A stretch of DNA of 64,000 nucleotides from Cryptomeria japonica (taxonomy: Eukaryota > Streptophyta > Pinopsida > Cupressales > Cupressaceae). Positions 35,731-47,671 of the stretch are shown here, in pieces. Below the pieces are notes generated by a model that ran no database searches, had not been told where the DNA came from, and saw only the letters and a program-made list of their open reading frames with translations. The position numbers were made by a program, and so were the translations under genes. The DNA lies in the NCBI RefSeq assembly GCF_030272615.1, contig NC_081415.1, forward strand, positions 187,550,270 through 187,614,269, read 5' to 3'. Position 1 is the first letter of the stretch. Each line of letters opens with the position of its first letter.

Positions 35731-38093
35731 ATTGTAAAAGAGACCCTGTAACCGAAAAAGTGAAAAAATTTAGGCTTGTAGGAGCCCACCATAGGTTCAG
35801 TTTTTACTAACTATTCATTTCTTGTGCAGGTCTAAAGCCAACTTAACAATCAAAAACTTGTTTTTGGTGTTTTAAAATTGAACAAAACAAAATTTACTTT
35901 CTTGCAAGCTTAGGATCAAATTTTTGTATTTGGTGTTCTAAAAATTGAACAAAACAAACTTTGTTTATTGCAAGTTTAGGCTTAATTTTCCATTTGGTGC
36001 TTAAAATCAACAAGACAAATTTATTTCTAGCATCAAACTTAAGCAAAAATTTACAATCCACACTTCAATTTTGGTGCAAATAAAATTCACAATTAACTTG
36101 TCTCAATTTTGCAAAAGCGATTTACTTCAAGCAAACGTGCTTTTTATTAAGTTGACTAGGATTTTCATTTTCCTAGTTTACTCAAACCTTTACATTTGAA
36201 GTTAAAAGAACACCATGAATGTTGGAGCAACATCTCCAAATAGATAGAAAATCATTGCGATGACAAGTTAAAAAGAACAAGTGAATTTCGTGATTGGCAC
36301 ACTTGTGCAAAGAGTTGGTCGAGTGGTCCTACATCTAACACACACTATCCTCTCCTTTGGCTTTTGTGGTCCTAGGTGCAAGAGAAAAGTGTTAGTAACA
36401 CTCAAATTTTATCTTTTTAAGAGAGGCCTGCCAAGGGATCAATACTCTTGGGAACGACCTTGCGCGGTAAATCCTTCGAGCCGCTATAGAAATCAAGTGA
36501 GAGAGAAAGTTGTAGCCTTGGGTATACTTGTTCCTACAGGTGTAACTTGTCGAAAGGACAAATGGACCCCACCACAAGTTACAAGGCTCTTAAGTGAGTC
36601 ACTGTAGAATGAACTTATATTCAAAGACATCGAACATGACTAAACACCTTTAAGTAGTAGCCCACTCATTCTATTGATTGAGGATATTTGTGATATAATT
36701 TAGTGCAAGAGCATAGATGGTTTTGCTCCCAAGATACTCACCATACATATTTCCTTGAGTAGAAACATAGCTTTTTGAAAAGTCACTTGTGGCTTGATGA
36801 AAGTGGTGACTCCCCCATCATAGGGATCATCTATATGTTATGCTCATGCAAGACTTAGTATATCACATCCTTACCTACCACGGTGGGATTCATAAGGTAT
36901 GTAGTACCAAAGTCGAAGAAATATCAAGATGTGGGTTAAATTTATCGCAACTAGCCATTTGACCTTAGGGATAAAAAGTGTTTGAAGTGTTTTTGTTTAG
37001 TCAAGACCAAGTGCAAATTGAGCCGACTTTAGGCTTTGGAAATACACCTTAAAATACATTTAAAGGAAAGGGTCATAAAAAGTCCAAGGATTGGGTTGAT
37101 CTAGACCCATACTTATTTGTGCCTTTTGAGGCAACATTCTTGTGTTTGTGTGCTTGCTTTGTTTTCTTGTCAAAGAAACATAAAAAATTAGTTCCAAAAA
37201 CAAAGTGATTCATCCAACATAAAACTTTTCCAAAATACCAACAAAGATCAAAAACAAAGAGCAAGAGTATCAAATTTTATGACCATTCTTCATATCTTGA
37301 GAAAGAAGAATCTTCATCAACATGTCAACTTGAAAAGAAGACCATTAAGCTCAAAGGATTTAATCAAAAGGAGGAAATTCTTCTATCTTAATAGACAAAT
37401 CTTTGTCTCCAATAGAACCTTCTTACGCCACATGCGTATTTAGCTTCAAGGAAAATCAAATGAATTTGATCAAGAGTCATTAAACCACAAAGCTTTTATG
37501 CAATATAGAGCTTTGAGTTATCACAAAAATAAAGGAGGCAAGATCAACCCCGACTTCTTTCCAAAAATTTGTATCACATACAACGTAGCTAGGGAAGAAC
37601 CCCCAACCCCTGAATAAGAAGAGGAAGAGTTTATTCCTTTTGTGACACAAATATTTTATTGAAGTTAAACATTTCATCCATTTCTCACCTTCACATCATC
37701 TCATTCATTTCAACTCTCAAAACATTAAGAGGTTCTTGTCCTAAGTTCTCTTTAGATATTGCTTGAATCAAACACAATACATCACTTTTCAGAGTGTCTC
37801 TACATCTAGGATAAGCTCATCCTAAGAGACATATCTATGCAGGTTAAAACCAATCTATAAGTGAATCCTCTCATTACTAGGTAGTTAAGTCTGTAAAACA
37901 TCTTAGATTTCTCTAAACCTTATCACAGCACACTTTGTCAAAAGCAACAAGCAATTCAAGAAAGAACTTTGGTAACATCTACCTTTAAAGTGCTAGAGAT
38001 CCATATGAAAAACACCACACCAAACATAAATCTCTCATTTCATCAAAAACTCATCATCATTTTCACCCAACTTCAACAAAAACTTGTAAACAA
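35731..38093 (+). other. Tat-2 leader (untranslated)
   Basis: After the array come four A-rich repeats of about 65 bp (35,860-36,130: GGTGTTTTAAAATTGAACAA, then CTTGCAAGCTTAGG), the conserved hairpin at 36,222-36,239, and 1.8 kb without domains. A 108-codon open frame at 36,281-36,607 has no recognised homology and no counterpart in Tat-1, so it is not called as a gene. Confidence 0.65.
36222..36239 (+). promoter_or_regulatory. Conserved leader stem-loop TTGGAG/CTCCAA
   Basis: TTGGAGCAACATCTCCAA, identical to Tat-1 9,978-9,995 (minus strand). Six-base stem, six-base loop. Confidence 0.5.
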
Positions 38094-39640
38094 GATGGCT
38101 GATACCCGAACATGGTCAAGACAACGAGAAATGGAAATTGAGGAAGAAGAAGAGGAAAACATTAATGAATTCCAAGAAGCTCTTGGAGGAAACATGAATG
38201 AAGAAAATCCAAGTACTCCTACTCCTGTGGCAATAGAAAGGGCATAACACAACCCTCTCTTTAATAGACTTTTTGATGAAATACTCAAAAGCAATGTTGA
38301 TGCTCACTTCTTGAGACTTTCTCAAGAGGGAGCCAAACTACCCTCAGACTTTGATATTGAACAACTATGACAAGTATCAGAATGCCAAAGTCGTAATAAG
38401 GATGAAAGAAGATGAGATCTCATCAGATATAAACTTCATCAAGGTAATCCACCATCTCCCCCTCCTCCGAATGACATAGAGATATTAAGGTGACAAGTTG
38501 AAAATCTTGCCCAATAACTTCATAGTGGTGTGAAAACAAATCAGTTTTCACTTAATGACATTTGTCCCTATCCCTTTGATAGGAATCTTTATATGCCACC
38601 TTTTCCACGAGGGTTTGAAACACCCAAGTTCGAAAAGTATAGAGGAAAAGGTGATCCTCGTGATCACGTTAGAGAGTTCCATTCAGCATGCCTAGAAGTG
38701 GCATACGAGGATACATACCTAATGCGACTTTTTCCCCAGAGTTTGGGTGGAACAACCACATCATGGTTTTCCTAATTACCAAGTGGCATTAGGACCTTTG
38801 AAGAACTAATTCAGAAGTTTCTACCACATTACTCACACAACATTGAACGGGATATCACAATGGCTGATCTATGTAACACTAAACAAAAACCTGGTGAGAT
38901 ATTCTCAGTCTTTCTGCAATGATGGCGTGAAATGTCTAGCAGATGTTCACTTCAATTACTAGAATGAGAATTAGTGGAAATTTTTATTTCCAACTTAAAC
39001 AAGGAAATGGAATTTCACCTGGATATCAAAGACACAAATTCCTTCAATGACATGATCACAAAAGGTTTAAAGTGTGAACGGGTTCTCATCAAGAAAGGGC
39101 TGATCAAAATCTATAATGAGCCAAAGGATGCCCCTCGTCCTCGCTTCAATAGTGACAAACCAAACTTCTGGAACAAAAATAAAAATGTCATCAACGACGG
39201 GGTTGTGGATGCAAGAACTATCAAAAGTGCCCAACCTGTGGTTAGATTTGCAGGGTAGAATCCTCCACCCAAGACTAACATAGTTGCTCCTCAAAATCAA
39301 GGATGCATCACATCTCAAGATGAACCCAGACCGCATCAACAAAAACAAAAATGAACATACACTCCCTTAGGAGGACCCATCAAAACTGTGTTACACCAGT
39401 TGATTTCTTAGAATCTGGTCACTCTACCAAGAACATCAAATTATGAACCTCAAGTCAAACCCGCATGGTGGAGAGATACAGAACACTATGATTTCCATCA
39501 AGGAAAAGGACATAAGACAAGTAATTGTCATAGATTGAAAGATCTTATTCAGGATCTTATTGATCGAGGTGACATTGAAATTGAAGGACATGACCCAAAG
39601 AAAACAAACAATGATCATCTGATGTTCAAAAATCCACTTC
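38094..39640 (+). pseudogene. Tat-2 gag
   Basis: From MADTRTWSRQREMEIEEEEE (38,094) a single main frame runs into protease, broken by about a dozen stops. The capsid region is clear: SLNDICPYPFDRNLYMPPF, DPRDHVREFHSACLE, TYLMRLFPQSLGGTTTSWFS, and EIFISNLNKEMEFHL. At the end lies the zinc motif DFHQGKGHKTSNCHRLKDLI; its first Cys appears as Tyr (HYDFH). Most stops are one C-to-T or G-to-A change from Arg, Gln or Trp codons found at the matching Tat-1 positions. Confidence 0.88.
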
Positions 39641-40956
39641 CATCACAAGATCAAAGAGGTCCTTCCACTTCAGGGAGAAACACAGACACCCCTAATTATA
39701 TGCAAGCAATGTATAATTACACTGTGAACCACTTGTATGATGCCAGTGAACAAGTTGCCATCATTACCATCAAGAATCCATCCAGTTTCGATTGCAATGT
39801 TATTACCCGTCGCGACAAAGTTACCATAAAACCAGCTCCACAAGGCACCACATCTATCCCAAAGCAGTATAACCTTGTGGATCAATTAGATAAAATGCCT
39901 GCACTGATATCTATCTTAGAGCTATTGCATTTATCTCCATCTCATAAAACAATCTTGGACCAAGCTCTCCAAGAGGCGTCAGTTCCTGCTAACTTGAATA
40001 CAGATCAATTCCAAGCCATGGTTGGAAGTCTAAAAGCATCCCCTTGTCTCACTTTTTCCGAAAGTGACAATTCATCTTTCCAGCAACCCCATAACACCTC
40101 ACTACACATTGAAGGATTTATCAATCAACATAGGATCAAGCGAGTCTTGATTGATAATGGAGCAGGCCTAAATATTTGTACACTCCAATTAGTCATAGCT
40201 TTGGGATATGCAATTGAATCAGTGGATCCCTGCAAGAAGATCACAATCAAAGCTTATGATGATGCAGAGCATTCATCCAAAGGAGTTGTTGTATTACCAA
40301 TCCGAGTAGGCCCAGTGGTGAAACACCTCATATGTCAGGTTTTGGACCTTCCTCTGCCATACAATTTGTTGTTGGGAAGACCTTGGATACACGGCATGCA
40401 AGCCATTCCATCCACTTACCATCAATGTATCAAGCTCCCACATAATGGTGCACAAATCATGATCCTAGGTGATGCAAACCCCTTTGCATATTGCCATAAC
40501 ATCAATCATCTGCCAAAGATTACTGTTCCCAAAAATAGAGAAGCCATCTCTTCCACGTCATACATAACTCTAGCCTCTCTTTCCAGTTCAAGCAATGTTA
40601 TACCCAAGCAAGAGAAGCTCAAAATGAAAATTGCAGAGGAAGGTCTTGGAGAATACAATCTAAGCCAACTCTTTTGTGTTGGACAAATGCCCACTTCTCC
40701 TAAAACACATGGCAAACCTCAACAGGTGCTTCAAACATCATTGGTCACACCAACTTGTACATTGACACCTTTCATCCTTGGAAAGAGTCAAGAAGAGGAA
40801 ACCAATGATGAAGACATAGCAGAATGGATCTATAAGGATCCTATCACCACTGACATTCCGCGAGTTAAGCTTCCCACAGATCAATATGGCAAAGGTCTTC
40901 TCATTATGCAAAGAATGGGATATGATGGTCAAAGTGCTTTGGGGTATTGTAAGTAG
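39535..40956 (+). pseudogene. Tat-2 protease with G-patch-like C-terminus
   Basis: 473 codons without a stop. The N-terminus overlaps the end of gag (KDLIQDLIDRG). The protease active site reads VLIDNGAGLNICTLQ (Asp followed by Asn-Gly-Ala, where Tat-1 has Gly-Gly-Ala) and the flap-side motif is LLLGRPWIHGMQAIPSTYHQ. The last 30 residues hold the G-patch-like QYGKGLLIMQRMGYDGQSAL-GYCK. Homologous to Tat-1 5,656-7,000, but here protease and G-patch are in one uninterrupted frame, which shows they are one product. Linker sequence of about 190 residues separates them. Confidence 0.85.
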
Positions 40957-42240
40957 GGGCGACATGATCCACTGCAAACAAAAATGAAACCTAAAGATAA
41001 CATAGGCTTAGGCTTTCAAAAGGAGATCTTGCCTAGACTTCGATTCAAAGGAAAACCCAACAAACCACTCTATCAACCCTCTACAAAGAAGCCACCTTTC
41101 ATTATAAGAGCAGCATCCTAGAGCATAGCAACTATCGCATTGAAACCATCTGCAATGTCAGTCATCCCAACAATTGACCCAATAACACCGTGAGTAGATG
41201 TGATAACATCAAAAGTCCCCCTAGCAGCAGCAACTCTATTTGAAATCCCAGCAATATCTACAACACCAGCAGTTCTAGCAGAAGTAGCAGATTTAACACT
41301 ACCAACACTCCCTGTACCAGATTCATTGATCCCCATCAATCTTCCTACAGCACCGATCATTTCATCCACCAAGGTACATCAACCGATCACGCTTGCAGTA
41401 TTTAACTCAAAGGATATCCCAGTATGGTACAGTAATCGGCTACTCGAAAGTGACTCAGAAACTAACTCACATGAGTTGGAATTTGATTCCGTACAACTTA
41501 ACACTTCAGATGAGGAAGACACATCACTACCCCCACCCCGCAAAGACATCCCTGTTTATCGAGAAGCACAGATAAAGACCACTTGGGTTCCTGAACTAGA
41601 AACATCTTCCACAGACCCTACATCACATCTTGTGCCTGATTCTGACAGGGAGAGTACCATCGACGACCTTGCCTATAATGTCTTAATCCTCACTGAAACA
41701 TCTCACGAACCTAACCTAATCGATGAGGTAATGCCAATTATCCATCCTGAACTCATCAAATGGAACCAACCTAATCCCCCATTTCTTGACCATTTCCAAA
41801 ATGATGAGGCGATCATCGACTTCTTGTAATTACGAGATAACATACCAAGCAGGGATCACAAAGCTAGATTCGCAATAGAACTTAATAATGCAGCATACTT
41901 TGGGGTGGATGCCAAAACTTTCAGTTGCAAAAATATAACAATAAAACATGGATCTTCTAGTGAAAACCACAGTGTGGCACTATTTGATCCCAGAAAAGTA
42001 AAAAGAAAGAGCGTATCCAATGGCGAAAACCTCTCTGAGGTTCCTGAGGATGAAAGGTTTGACATCCTTCCTTCTAGTACACAGTAGGAAAGATCAACAA
42101 TTCTGATCAAGGAAACAAAAGAATACAACGTGGGGACTCCTGAAACTCCTCACCACATACATCTAGCATCTCTTTTGACTCCAGAGGAACAGCCCAAGTT
42201 TGTCAAATTCTTCCAAAATCGCTAGATCAACTTTGCATGG
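40957..42240 (+). pseudogene. Tat-2 linker between protease and RT
   Basis: Low-complexity coding remnant. 41,200-41,829 (209 codons) is Thr/Pro/Ala-rich then acidic (LESDSETNSHELEFDS, DEVMPIIHPELIKW); the latter resembles LLHPKLIDWDNLDK of Tat-1 near 4,600. Several stops. No enzymatic domain. Confidence 0.6.
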
Positions 42241-43596
42241 TTAGATGCAGACATGCCTGGTCTTGATTCTGACTTAGTTATGCATCACCTCAGAGTAGTA
42301 GAAGGAGCTAAACCTATCAAGCAGAAGCTTCGAAAGATGCATCCCTAGATTACAGTCCATGTTAAAGCAGAGCTTAAAAAATCTCCTGGATGTTGGCTTC
42401 ATTAGACCCATTGATTATGCAGATTGGATTTCCAATATTGTGCCTATCGGTAAACCAAATGGGGGCATTTGTATATGCACTAACTTCAGAGATCTGAACA
42501 AAGCATGTCCTAAGGATGACTTCCCCCTACCCAACATCGACATCATAGTGGACCTAATAGCAGGACATGCCATGCTTTCACTCATGGATGGTTTTTCCAG
42601 ATACAATCAGATAAAAATAGCACCAAAAGATCAGCATAAGATAGCTTTTACATGTCCATGGGGAACATACTACTAGAATGTAATGCCTTTGGTCTCAAGA
42701 ATGCATGAGCCACCTGTCAAAGGACAATGACCAGAATATTCCATGACATGATGCATGCTATAATGGAAGATTATGTGGATGACTTACTAGCAAAATCACT
42801 CACAAGAGAAGGTCATCTGGACATATTAGAGAAAATCTTTGATCGACTAGAACAATATCATGTTCGACTCAACCCAAAGAAATGTGTCTTTGGAGTAACC
42901 TTAGGGAAACTTCTCAGATACATTCTCTCAAGAAAAGGTATTTAGGTTGACCCAGCAAAAATCAAAGAAATCATGGACATGCCACCACTAAAGAACATCA
43001 GTTAGCTAAGGACACTACAAGGACAGCTGCAGTCCATCTGAAGATTCATTGCACAACTGGCAGATAAGTGTCACCAATTTACACACCTACTACATAAGAA
43101 CATCCGCTTTCAGTGGGATGCCAGATGCCAGCAAGCATTCCAAATGCCAAAAGATTATCTCATGATTACACCATTACTGATCCCACCAGATCCAAGTAGG
43201 CCTCTATTACTCTATATATTGGCAACTAATACAGCTTTGGGAGTACTATTGGCACAACACAATGCAGGAGGGAAAGAGTGTGCTATTTACTACATTTCTC
43301 GTACACTAGTTGGCTATGAACTTAATTACACCCCTATTGAGCAAGCTTTCCTAGCAGTCATCTTGGCAGCTACTAAACTAAGACACTATCTATTAACACA
43401 CAAGGTGCAGCTCATTGCAAATATCGATCCACTCAAGTACTTACTCAGCAAAGCAGCATTGACTGGCCACTTGGCCAAATGGGTAATGATTCTCAATGAG
43501 TTTGACATTGAGTATGTGGACCATAAGACTATTAAAGGGCAAGTTATTGCAGATCAGCTAGCCGATGCACTCCTCATAGGCAATCATCCCCTATGA
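42241..43596 (+). pseudogene. Tat-2 reverse transcriptase and RNase H
   Basis: RT blocks: KPIKQKLRKMHP, VGFIRPIDYADW, CTNFRDLNKACPKDDFPLPN, LSLMDGFSRYNQIKIAP, then a stop in place of Trp (TACTACTAG at 42,674), a frameshift over the MPFGLKNA motif, and an intact catalytic MEDYVDDLLAKS at 42,763. RNase H: LLLYILATNTALGVLLAQH, KLRHYLLTHKVQ, IDPLKYLLSKAAL and GQVIADQLADAL. Homologous to Tat-1 2,683-5,061, with more breaks. Confidence 0.9.
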
Positions 43597-44217
43597 AGAG
43601 ATATTCATGATCACAGAGGTACCACCATGGAAGCTATACTTTTATGGTTCATACACTAGGCATGGCTCGGGGGTAGGCATTCTCTTTATCACACCTCAAG
43701 GTGACAGCATCCTAAAGTCATAGCTGAATATGAGGCTTTGATTACAGGACTCCGGCTAGCCATACAATGGAAGCTACAAGAACTGCAAGTCTATGGCGAC
43801 TCCCAACTAGTCATTCGACAAGCAACAGATGAATATCAGACCAAGGTTGATAAACTCATGCCATACAAGCAAATGGTGGACCGTCTAAAGGCTTCATTTA
43901 CTACTATCACTTTTGAGAAGATACCCAAAGATTAGAATCGAGCCGCTGATGCTATGGCTACCATCGCATCTCTATTAGATCTTCCAAAGAATTCAACACG
44001 CTACGAGTTCTTGGTGGAACAACTTTGGATTCCCACTTATGATATCCCTGAATCCAAGATGATATGTCACCTTTTTGGTTCTAAATCCCCATGGTACGTT
44101 GAATTCTACACCTATCTCCATGATCACACACTTCCTCCTAACCAATCGAATAACCAACGTAAAACCTTCATTCACCAAACCGCTCGATATACCATTATTG
44201 CTGAAACCCTATACTGA
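43597..44217 (+). pseudogene. Tat-2 second RNase H (aRH)
   Basis: The YFYGSYTRHGSG-like start near 43,635 has lost the first Asp. ITGLRLAIQWKLQELQVYGD follows, with the catalytic Asp of VYGDSQLV kept (Asn in Tat-1), then a stop at 43,933 and RAADAMATIASLLDL. The C-terminal linker reaches TARYTIIAETLY-stop at 44,215. Marks the element as Tat lineage. Confidence 0.85.
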
Positions 44218-45271
44218 CCCAGTCTTGATGGTACTCTCCTTCAATGTTTGGAACAAGATGAGATAACAAAGGCCTTGGAAGAGGTACATGAAGGAATTTG
44301 TGGGACTCACTCAAGTGGCCCGTCACTAGCCAAGAAGATCATACAAGTTGGATACTATTGGCCATCCATGGAAAATGACTCCTATTACTTTGTCAGAAAA
44401 TGCAAGAAATGCCAAGTTCATGGAGACTTAATACATGCACCAGCACAGGAATTGCAACCAATCACAACACCATGGCCTTTTTGTCAATGGGGACTCAACC
44501 TTGTGGGTAAAATCCATCCATCTTCATCCAACGGCCACAAATTCATTATTACCGCCACCAAATACTTCACAAAGTGGATCGAAGTTGTTTCACTTACCCA
44601 AGTCACCGGCAAGCAGATCGCCTCATTCATCCTTAATTACATCATCTGCCAGTATGGTGTACCCATGTCCATCATCACAGGTAATGGTCTTTCATTCAAG
44701 AATCAAGATGTCTATGAACTCTGTGAGAAATTTCATATTCAACACCACTTTTCCACCCCTATTAGCCACAAGGAAATGGTCAGGCTGAAGCATCAAACAA
44801 GAACATATTGAGAATCCTTAAGAAGATAGTTAATGATGCTGGCCGTGATTGGCACATTCAACTGAATCTAGCACTATGGGCATATCGAACTAGTATTCGA
44901 ACTGCTATAGGTGCAACTCCTTACTCACTAGTCTATAGTGCGGAAGCTATCTTACCTATTGAGGTTGAGATACCATCTCTACGGGTTTCCTTGCATAATT
45001 TGATAGATGATGAAGCATATAGAGTATCGCATCTTTGGGACTTAGAGCTACTTGATGAGAAACGACAAGCTGCATACAATCACCTCAAAGCTTACCAGCA
45101 GCACATGAGCAGAAGTTACAATCACCGAGTTAGACCTCGTACATTTGAGGTAGGTGATCTTGTTCTCCGAGAGAATCCTCGTAACCAACCCAATTGAGAA
45201 CATCAAGGAAAGTTCGAATCAAATTGGCTAGGTCCATATGTTATCACTATGATGTTTGGGTCTGAGGCATA
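44218..45271 (+). pseudogene. Tat-2 integrase (interrupted by NA-2)
   Basis: HHCC domain: EVHEGICGTHSSG, VGYYWPSM and CKKCQVHGD. Core: WGLNLVGKI (first catalytic Asp position reads Asn), VPMSIITGNG (second Asp position of the usual TDNG reads Gly), then a frameshift before GNGQAEASNK (catalytic Glu present). The C-terminal part at 44,808-45,197 reads LALWAYRTSIRTAIGATPYS and FEVGDLVLREN. After a stop, WLGPYVITMMFGSEAY runs into the NA-2 insertion at 45,272. The tail resumes at 51,979. Two catalytic acid changes indicate inactivity even apart from the insertion. Confidence 0.88.
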
Positions 45272-45330
45272 TGTTGGCATATGGACACTCCAATGAGACA
45301 TTGTGTGTGATTGAAGGTTTTGTCATTGAT

Positions 45331-45453
45331 GGAAACCTTGCAATCCTATGGCACCAACAAAGCATTACTCAGGAAACCTTACAATCCTATGGAATCGGCA
45401 AAGCATTACTCAGGCAACCTTGCAATCCTATGACACCGGCAAGACATTATACT
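45331..45453 (+). repeat. 41-bp minisatellite, 3 copies
   Basis: Unit begins GGAAACCTTGCAATCCTATG, then GCACC, and ends AGCATTACTCA. Three copies here against four in the 3' LTR. Confidence 0.85.
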
Positions 45454-45619
45454 AGCAAAGCATTATCAACAAAATCAATCTACACCGGCACTGGCACAGA
45501 AGATGTACATCGGCACAGAAGGAAATATGTATACCAGCATAGAGGCTGATAGGATTTTTGATATGTAATATTTTGTTTATCATTGTAAGATGACTTGGCA
45601 AATTGTAAAATGACTCTTG

Positions 45620-45629
45620 TATATAAAAG
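45620..45629 (+). promoter_or_regulatory. NA-2 5' LTR TATA box
   Basis: TATATAAAAG, identical at 51,441-51,450 in the 3' LTR. About 350 bp from the LTR start; likely promoter, inferred. Confidence 0.6.
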
Positions 45630-46154
45630 AGATCATTGTAGGCATTTGTAGGATATGGATAGGAAGCATAAATAAATTATAAGGTAGACCTAATGTGCAG
45701 ATTGTAGGACAAGGGTATATGTAAAGAACAAAGCAAGAACCGGTACTGAATCTGGCATTGAAGATGCTATTGTAAAGCAGTACAGAATATTGGATTTGTG
45801 TAAATCCTCATTGTAAGTCAGTGTGACTTCCTATTGAGCAGTGAGCTCTAGGTAGTTGGCCTTCCTGAATGTGCAGACCCCTATTGTAAGTAATATTCTC
45901 TTATTGGCCAGTAAGTGAATATTGTGGGTCACAAATCCCACCGAGGTTTTTTCCCACACCGGGTTTCCTTGTTAAACATCTTGTGTTATGGTGTTCTTTT
46001 CATGTGGATGTTTTTGATTCTATTATTTATATTAATTCTTGCATACCGGTATACTGTTACTTTATATTCTGCATATTCAGTTTTAAGAAATTTTTATTAC
46101 CGGTTAGATACTGATTCAGCCCCCCCTCTCAGTATTTGTGGGAACCCTAACAAT

Positions 46155-46166
46155 TGGTATCAGATC
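46155..46166 (+). other. NA-2 primer-binding site (tRNA-iMet type)
   Basis: TGGTATCAGATC, two bases after the LTR end. Ten of twelve bases match the standard TGGTATCAGAGC, starting TGGTATCAGA. Confidence 0.85.
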
Positions 46167-46223
46167 CCGGTCCTCTATTTTCAGAAGCCTAACAGCTTGA
46201 GGAAGATCTTAACACTGGTAAAG

Positions 46224-47381
46224 ATGGAAAATCTGATGAAGCAACTTGAAGGAGCTCTTACTGACTATGATGCAAAGAAGCTAAAAAATATCAAATTAGA
46301 AGATGATTTAAAAGTAGCTCAAGACATTATTCAAGCACTTCAAGAAAATCTTACTGTTACAAGAAACAAGAGAAGAGAACTTTGTGAAAAGTTGCAAAAT
46401 GAGAATGATGAAAAGGAATCACTAAATGATATGATAAGAAAATTGAAACAAGAGATCATGACAACAAAAAATGAAATGTAGGATATGACTATGAGATTTT
46501 GCAAAGAAATTGAGGACAGAAAGAAGAATGAAGAAGAATTGACCAAAAGACTAAGTGATGTAGCAAATGAGAACACAAGACTTAGCTATGAAAATGACAT
46601 GTTGAAGATAGATCTGATGCACACTCAAAATGACTCAAATGAACTAATGAGACAAAAAGAGATCTTGGAAAGGGAATTGGAAATTGCAAATCAACACAAA
46701 GAAAAATTCAAGAAAAGCTCAGAAGAACTTGGTACCTTATTGAAGAATCAAAAACCCAAAGCTGACACTTCTGGAATTGGATTTGAAGTTGGAGAAAGCT
46801 CTGGTACTGCAAATACCCAGGATCACAGCAAACCGGTAAGACCTTCTAATACTTACAAATTCAATGGAAAATGCTTTAACTGTAATAAATATGGTCATAG
46901 GGAAAATGAATGTAGATCTAGGAATTATCAGAACATCAATCCTCCCACCGGTCAATGCACCAAATGCAACAAAATTGGTCATAACTCTGAAAATTGCAGA
47001 ATGAATGTAAGATGTTATGTTTGTGGAAGATTTGGTCATTTATCAAATAAATGCATAACACAAACCAACATAGGTTATGGGAAAGCTATTTAGAAAAATA
47101 ATGTAACTTTTTATGCATGTAACAAGATTGGTCATATTGCTAAATTCTGTAGAAGTAAAGGTACACCGGTAGATAACAAAAGTACTAGCTTGAAAGGTAA
47201 AGAAAAGGTTGAAGAGGTTAAGCAAGAATTTTCAAAGCAGTGGATTAGAAAAGGTGATCTAAATATTGGGGTTACTCCTCCACCGGTAGAACCAATAAAT
47301 GCTTCACCGGTAGGACAATATGATGCTCCACTGGCAGGACAGAGCAATGCTCCACCAGCAGGATGTTCTTCATCAAATTGA
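46224..47381 (+). pseudogene. NA-2 ORF1: coiled-coil protein with CCHC zinc knuckles (gag-like)
   Basis: About 385 codons in one frame with two stops (46,480 and 47,091). Starts MENLMKQLEGALTDYDAKKL. Residues 1-185 are heptad-rich, Lys/Glu-rich coiled coil. Knuckles follow: CFNCNKYGHRENEC, CTKCNKIGHNSENC, CYVCGRFGHLSNKC and FYACNKIGHIAKFC (first Cys lost; intact in NA-1). The C-terminus is Pro/Ala-rich with a short repeated PVGQYDAPLAGQ-type motif and ends CSSSN like NA-1. No capsid fold motif is recognised. Conservation of both halves with NA-1 across otherwise diverged copies suggests the protein was used. Confidence 0.87.
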
Positions 47382-47671
47382 AGAAAATTATCTTGAGGGT
47401 TTGGCAATCAAATAACACATGTGCTATTATTCCCTCAATTAGAGAAAAGAAGTTGAAAATCCTTCATTACCGGCAAATAAAGTTGAGTTAATACATTGTG
47501 GGAAACAATTAATGTGGTAGGTAGCAGAAAAGACTTTATAAATTAAGGTTTTTGGCTCCATTTCATTTCACCGTGAATTCAAACTTTCAGAGAGCGCGAA
47601 GATTTCCGAGCAAAGAGGCAAAGCACTTCAGCAATCAATCCATCCAAAGGTAGAAAAAGGTATTTATCATC

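Larger units (their letters stand above)
45272..46152 (+). repeat. NA-2 5' LTR
   Basis: 881 bp, TGTTGG...CCCTAACA. It contains three copies of a 41-bp minisatellite (45,331-45,453) and a TATA box at 45,620. Its 3' part (GGGTCACAAATCCCACC, CCGGGTTTCC, TTGTGTTATGGTGT) is shared with NA-1. Confidence 0.9.

Noticed and set aside
36281-36607. ORF1-type gene upstream of gag, as in some Ogre elements
   Set aside because: 108 codons, no recognised motif and no counterpart in the Tat-1 leader.
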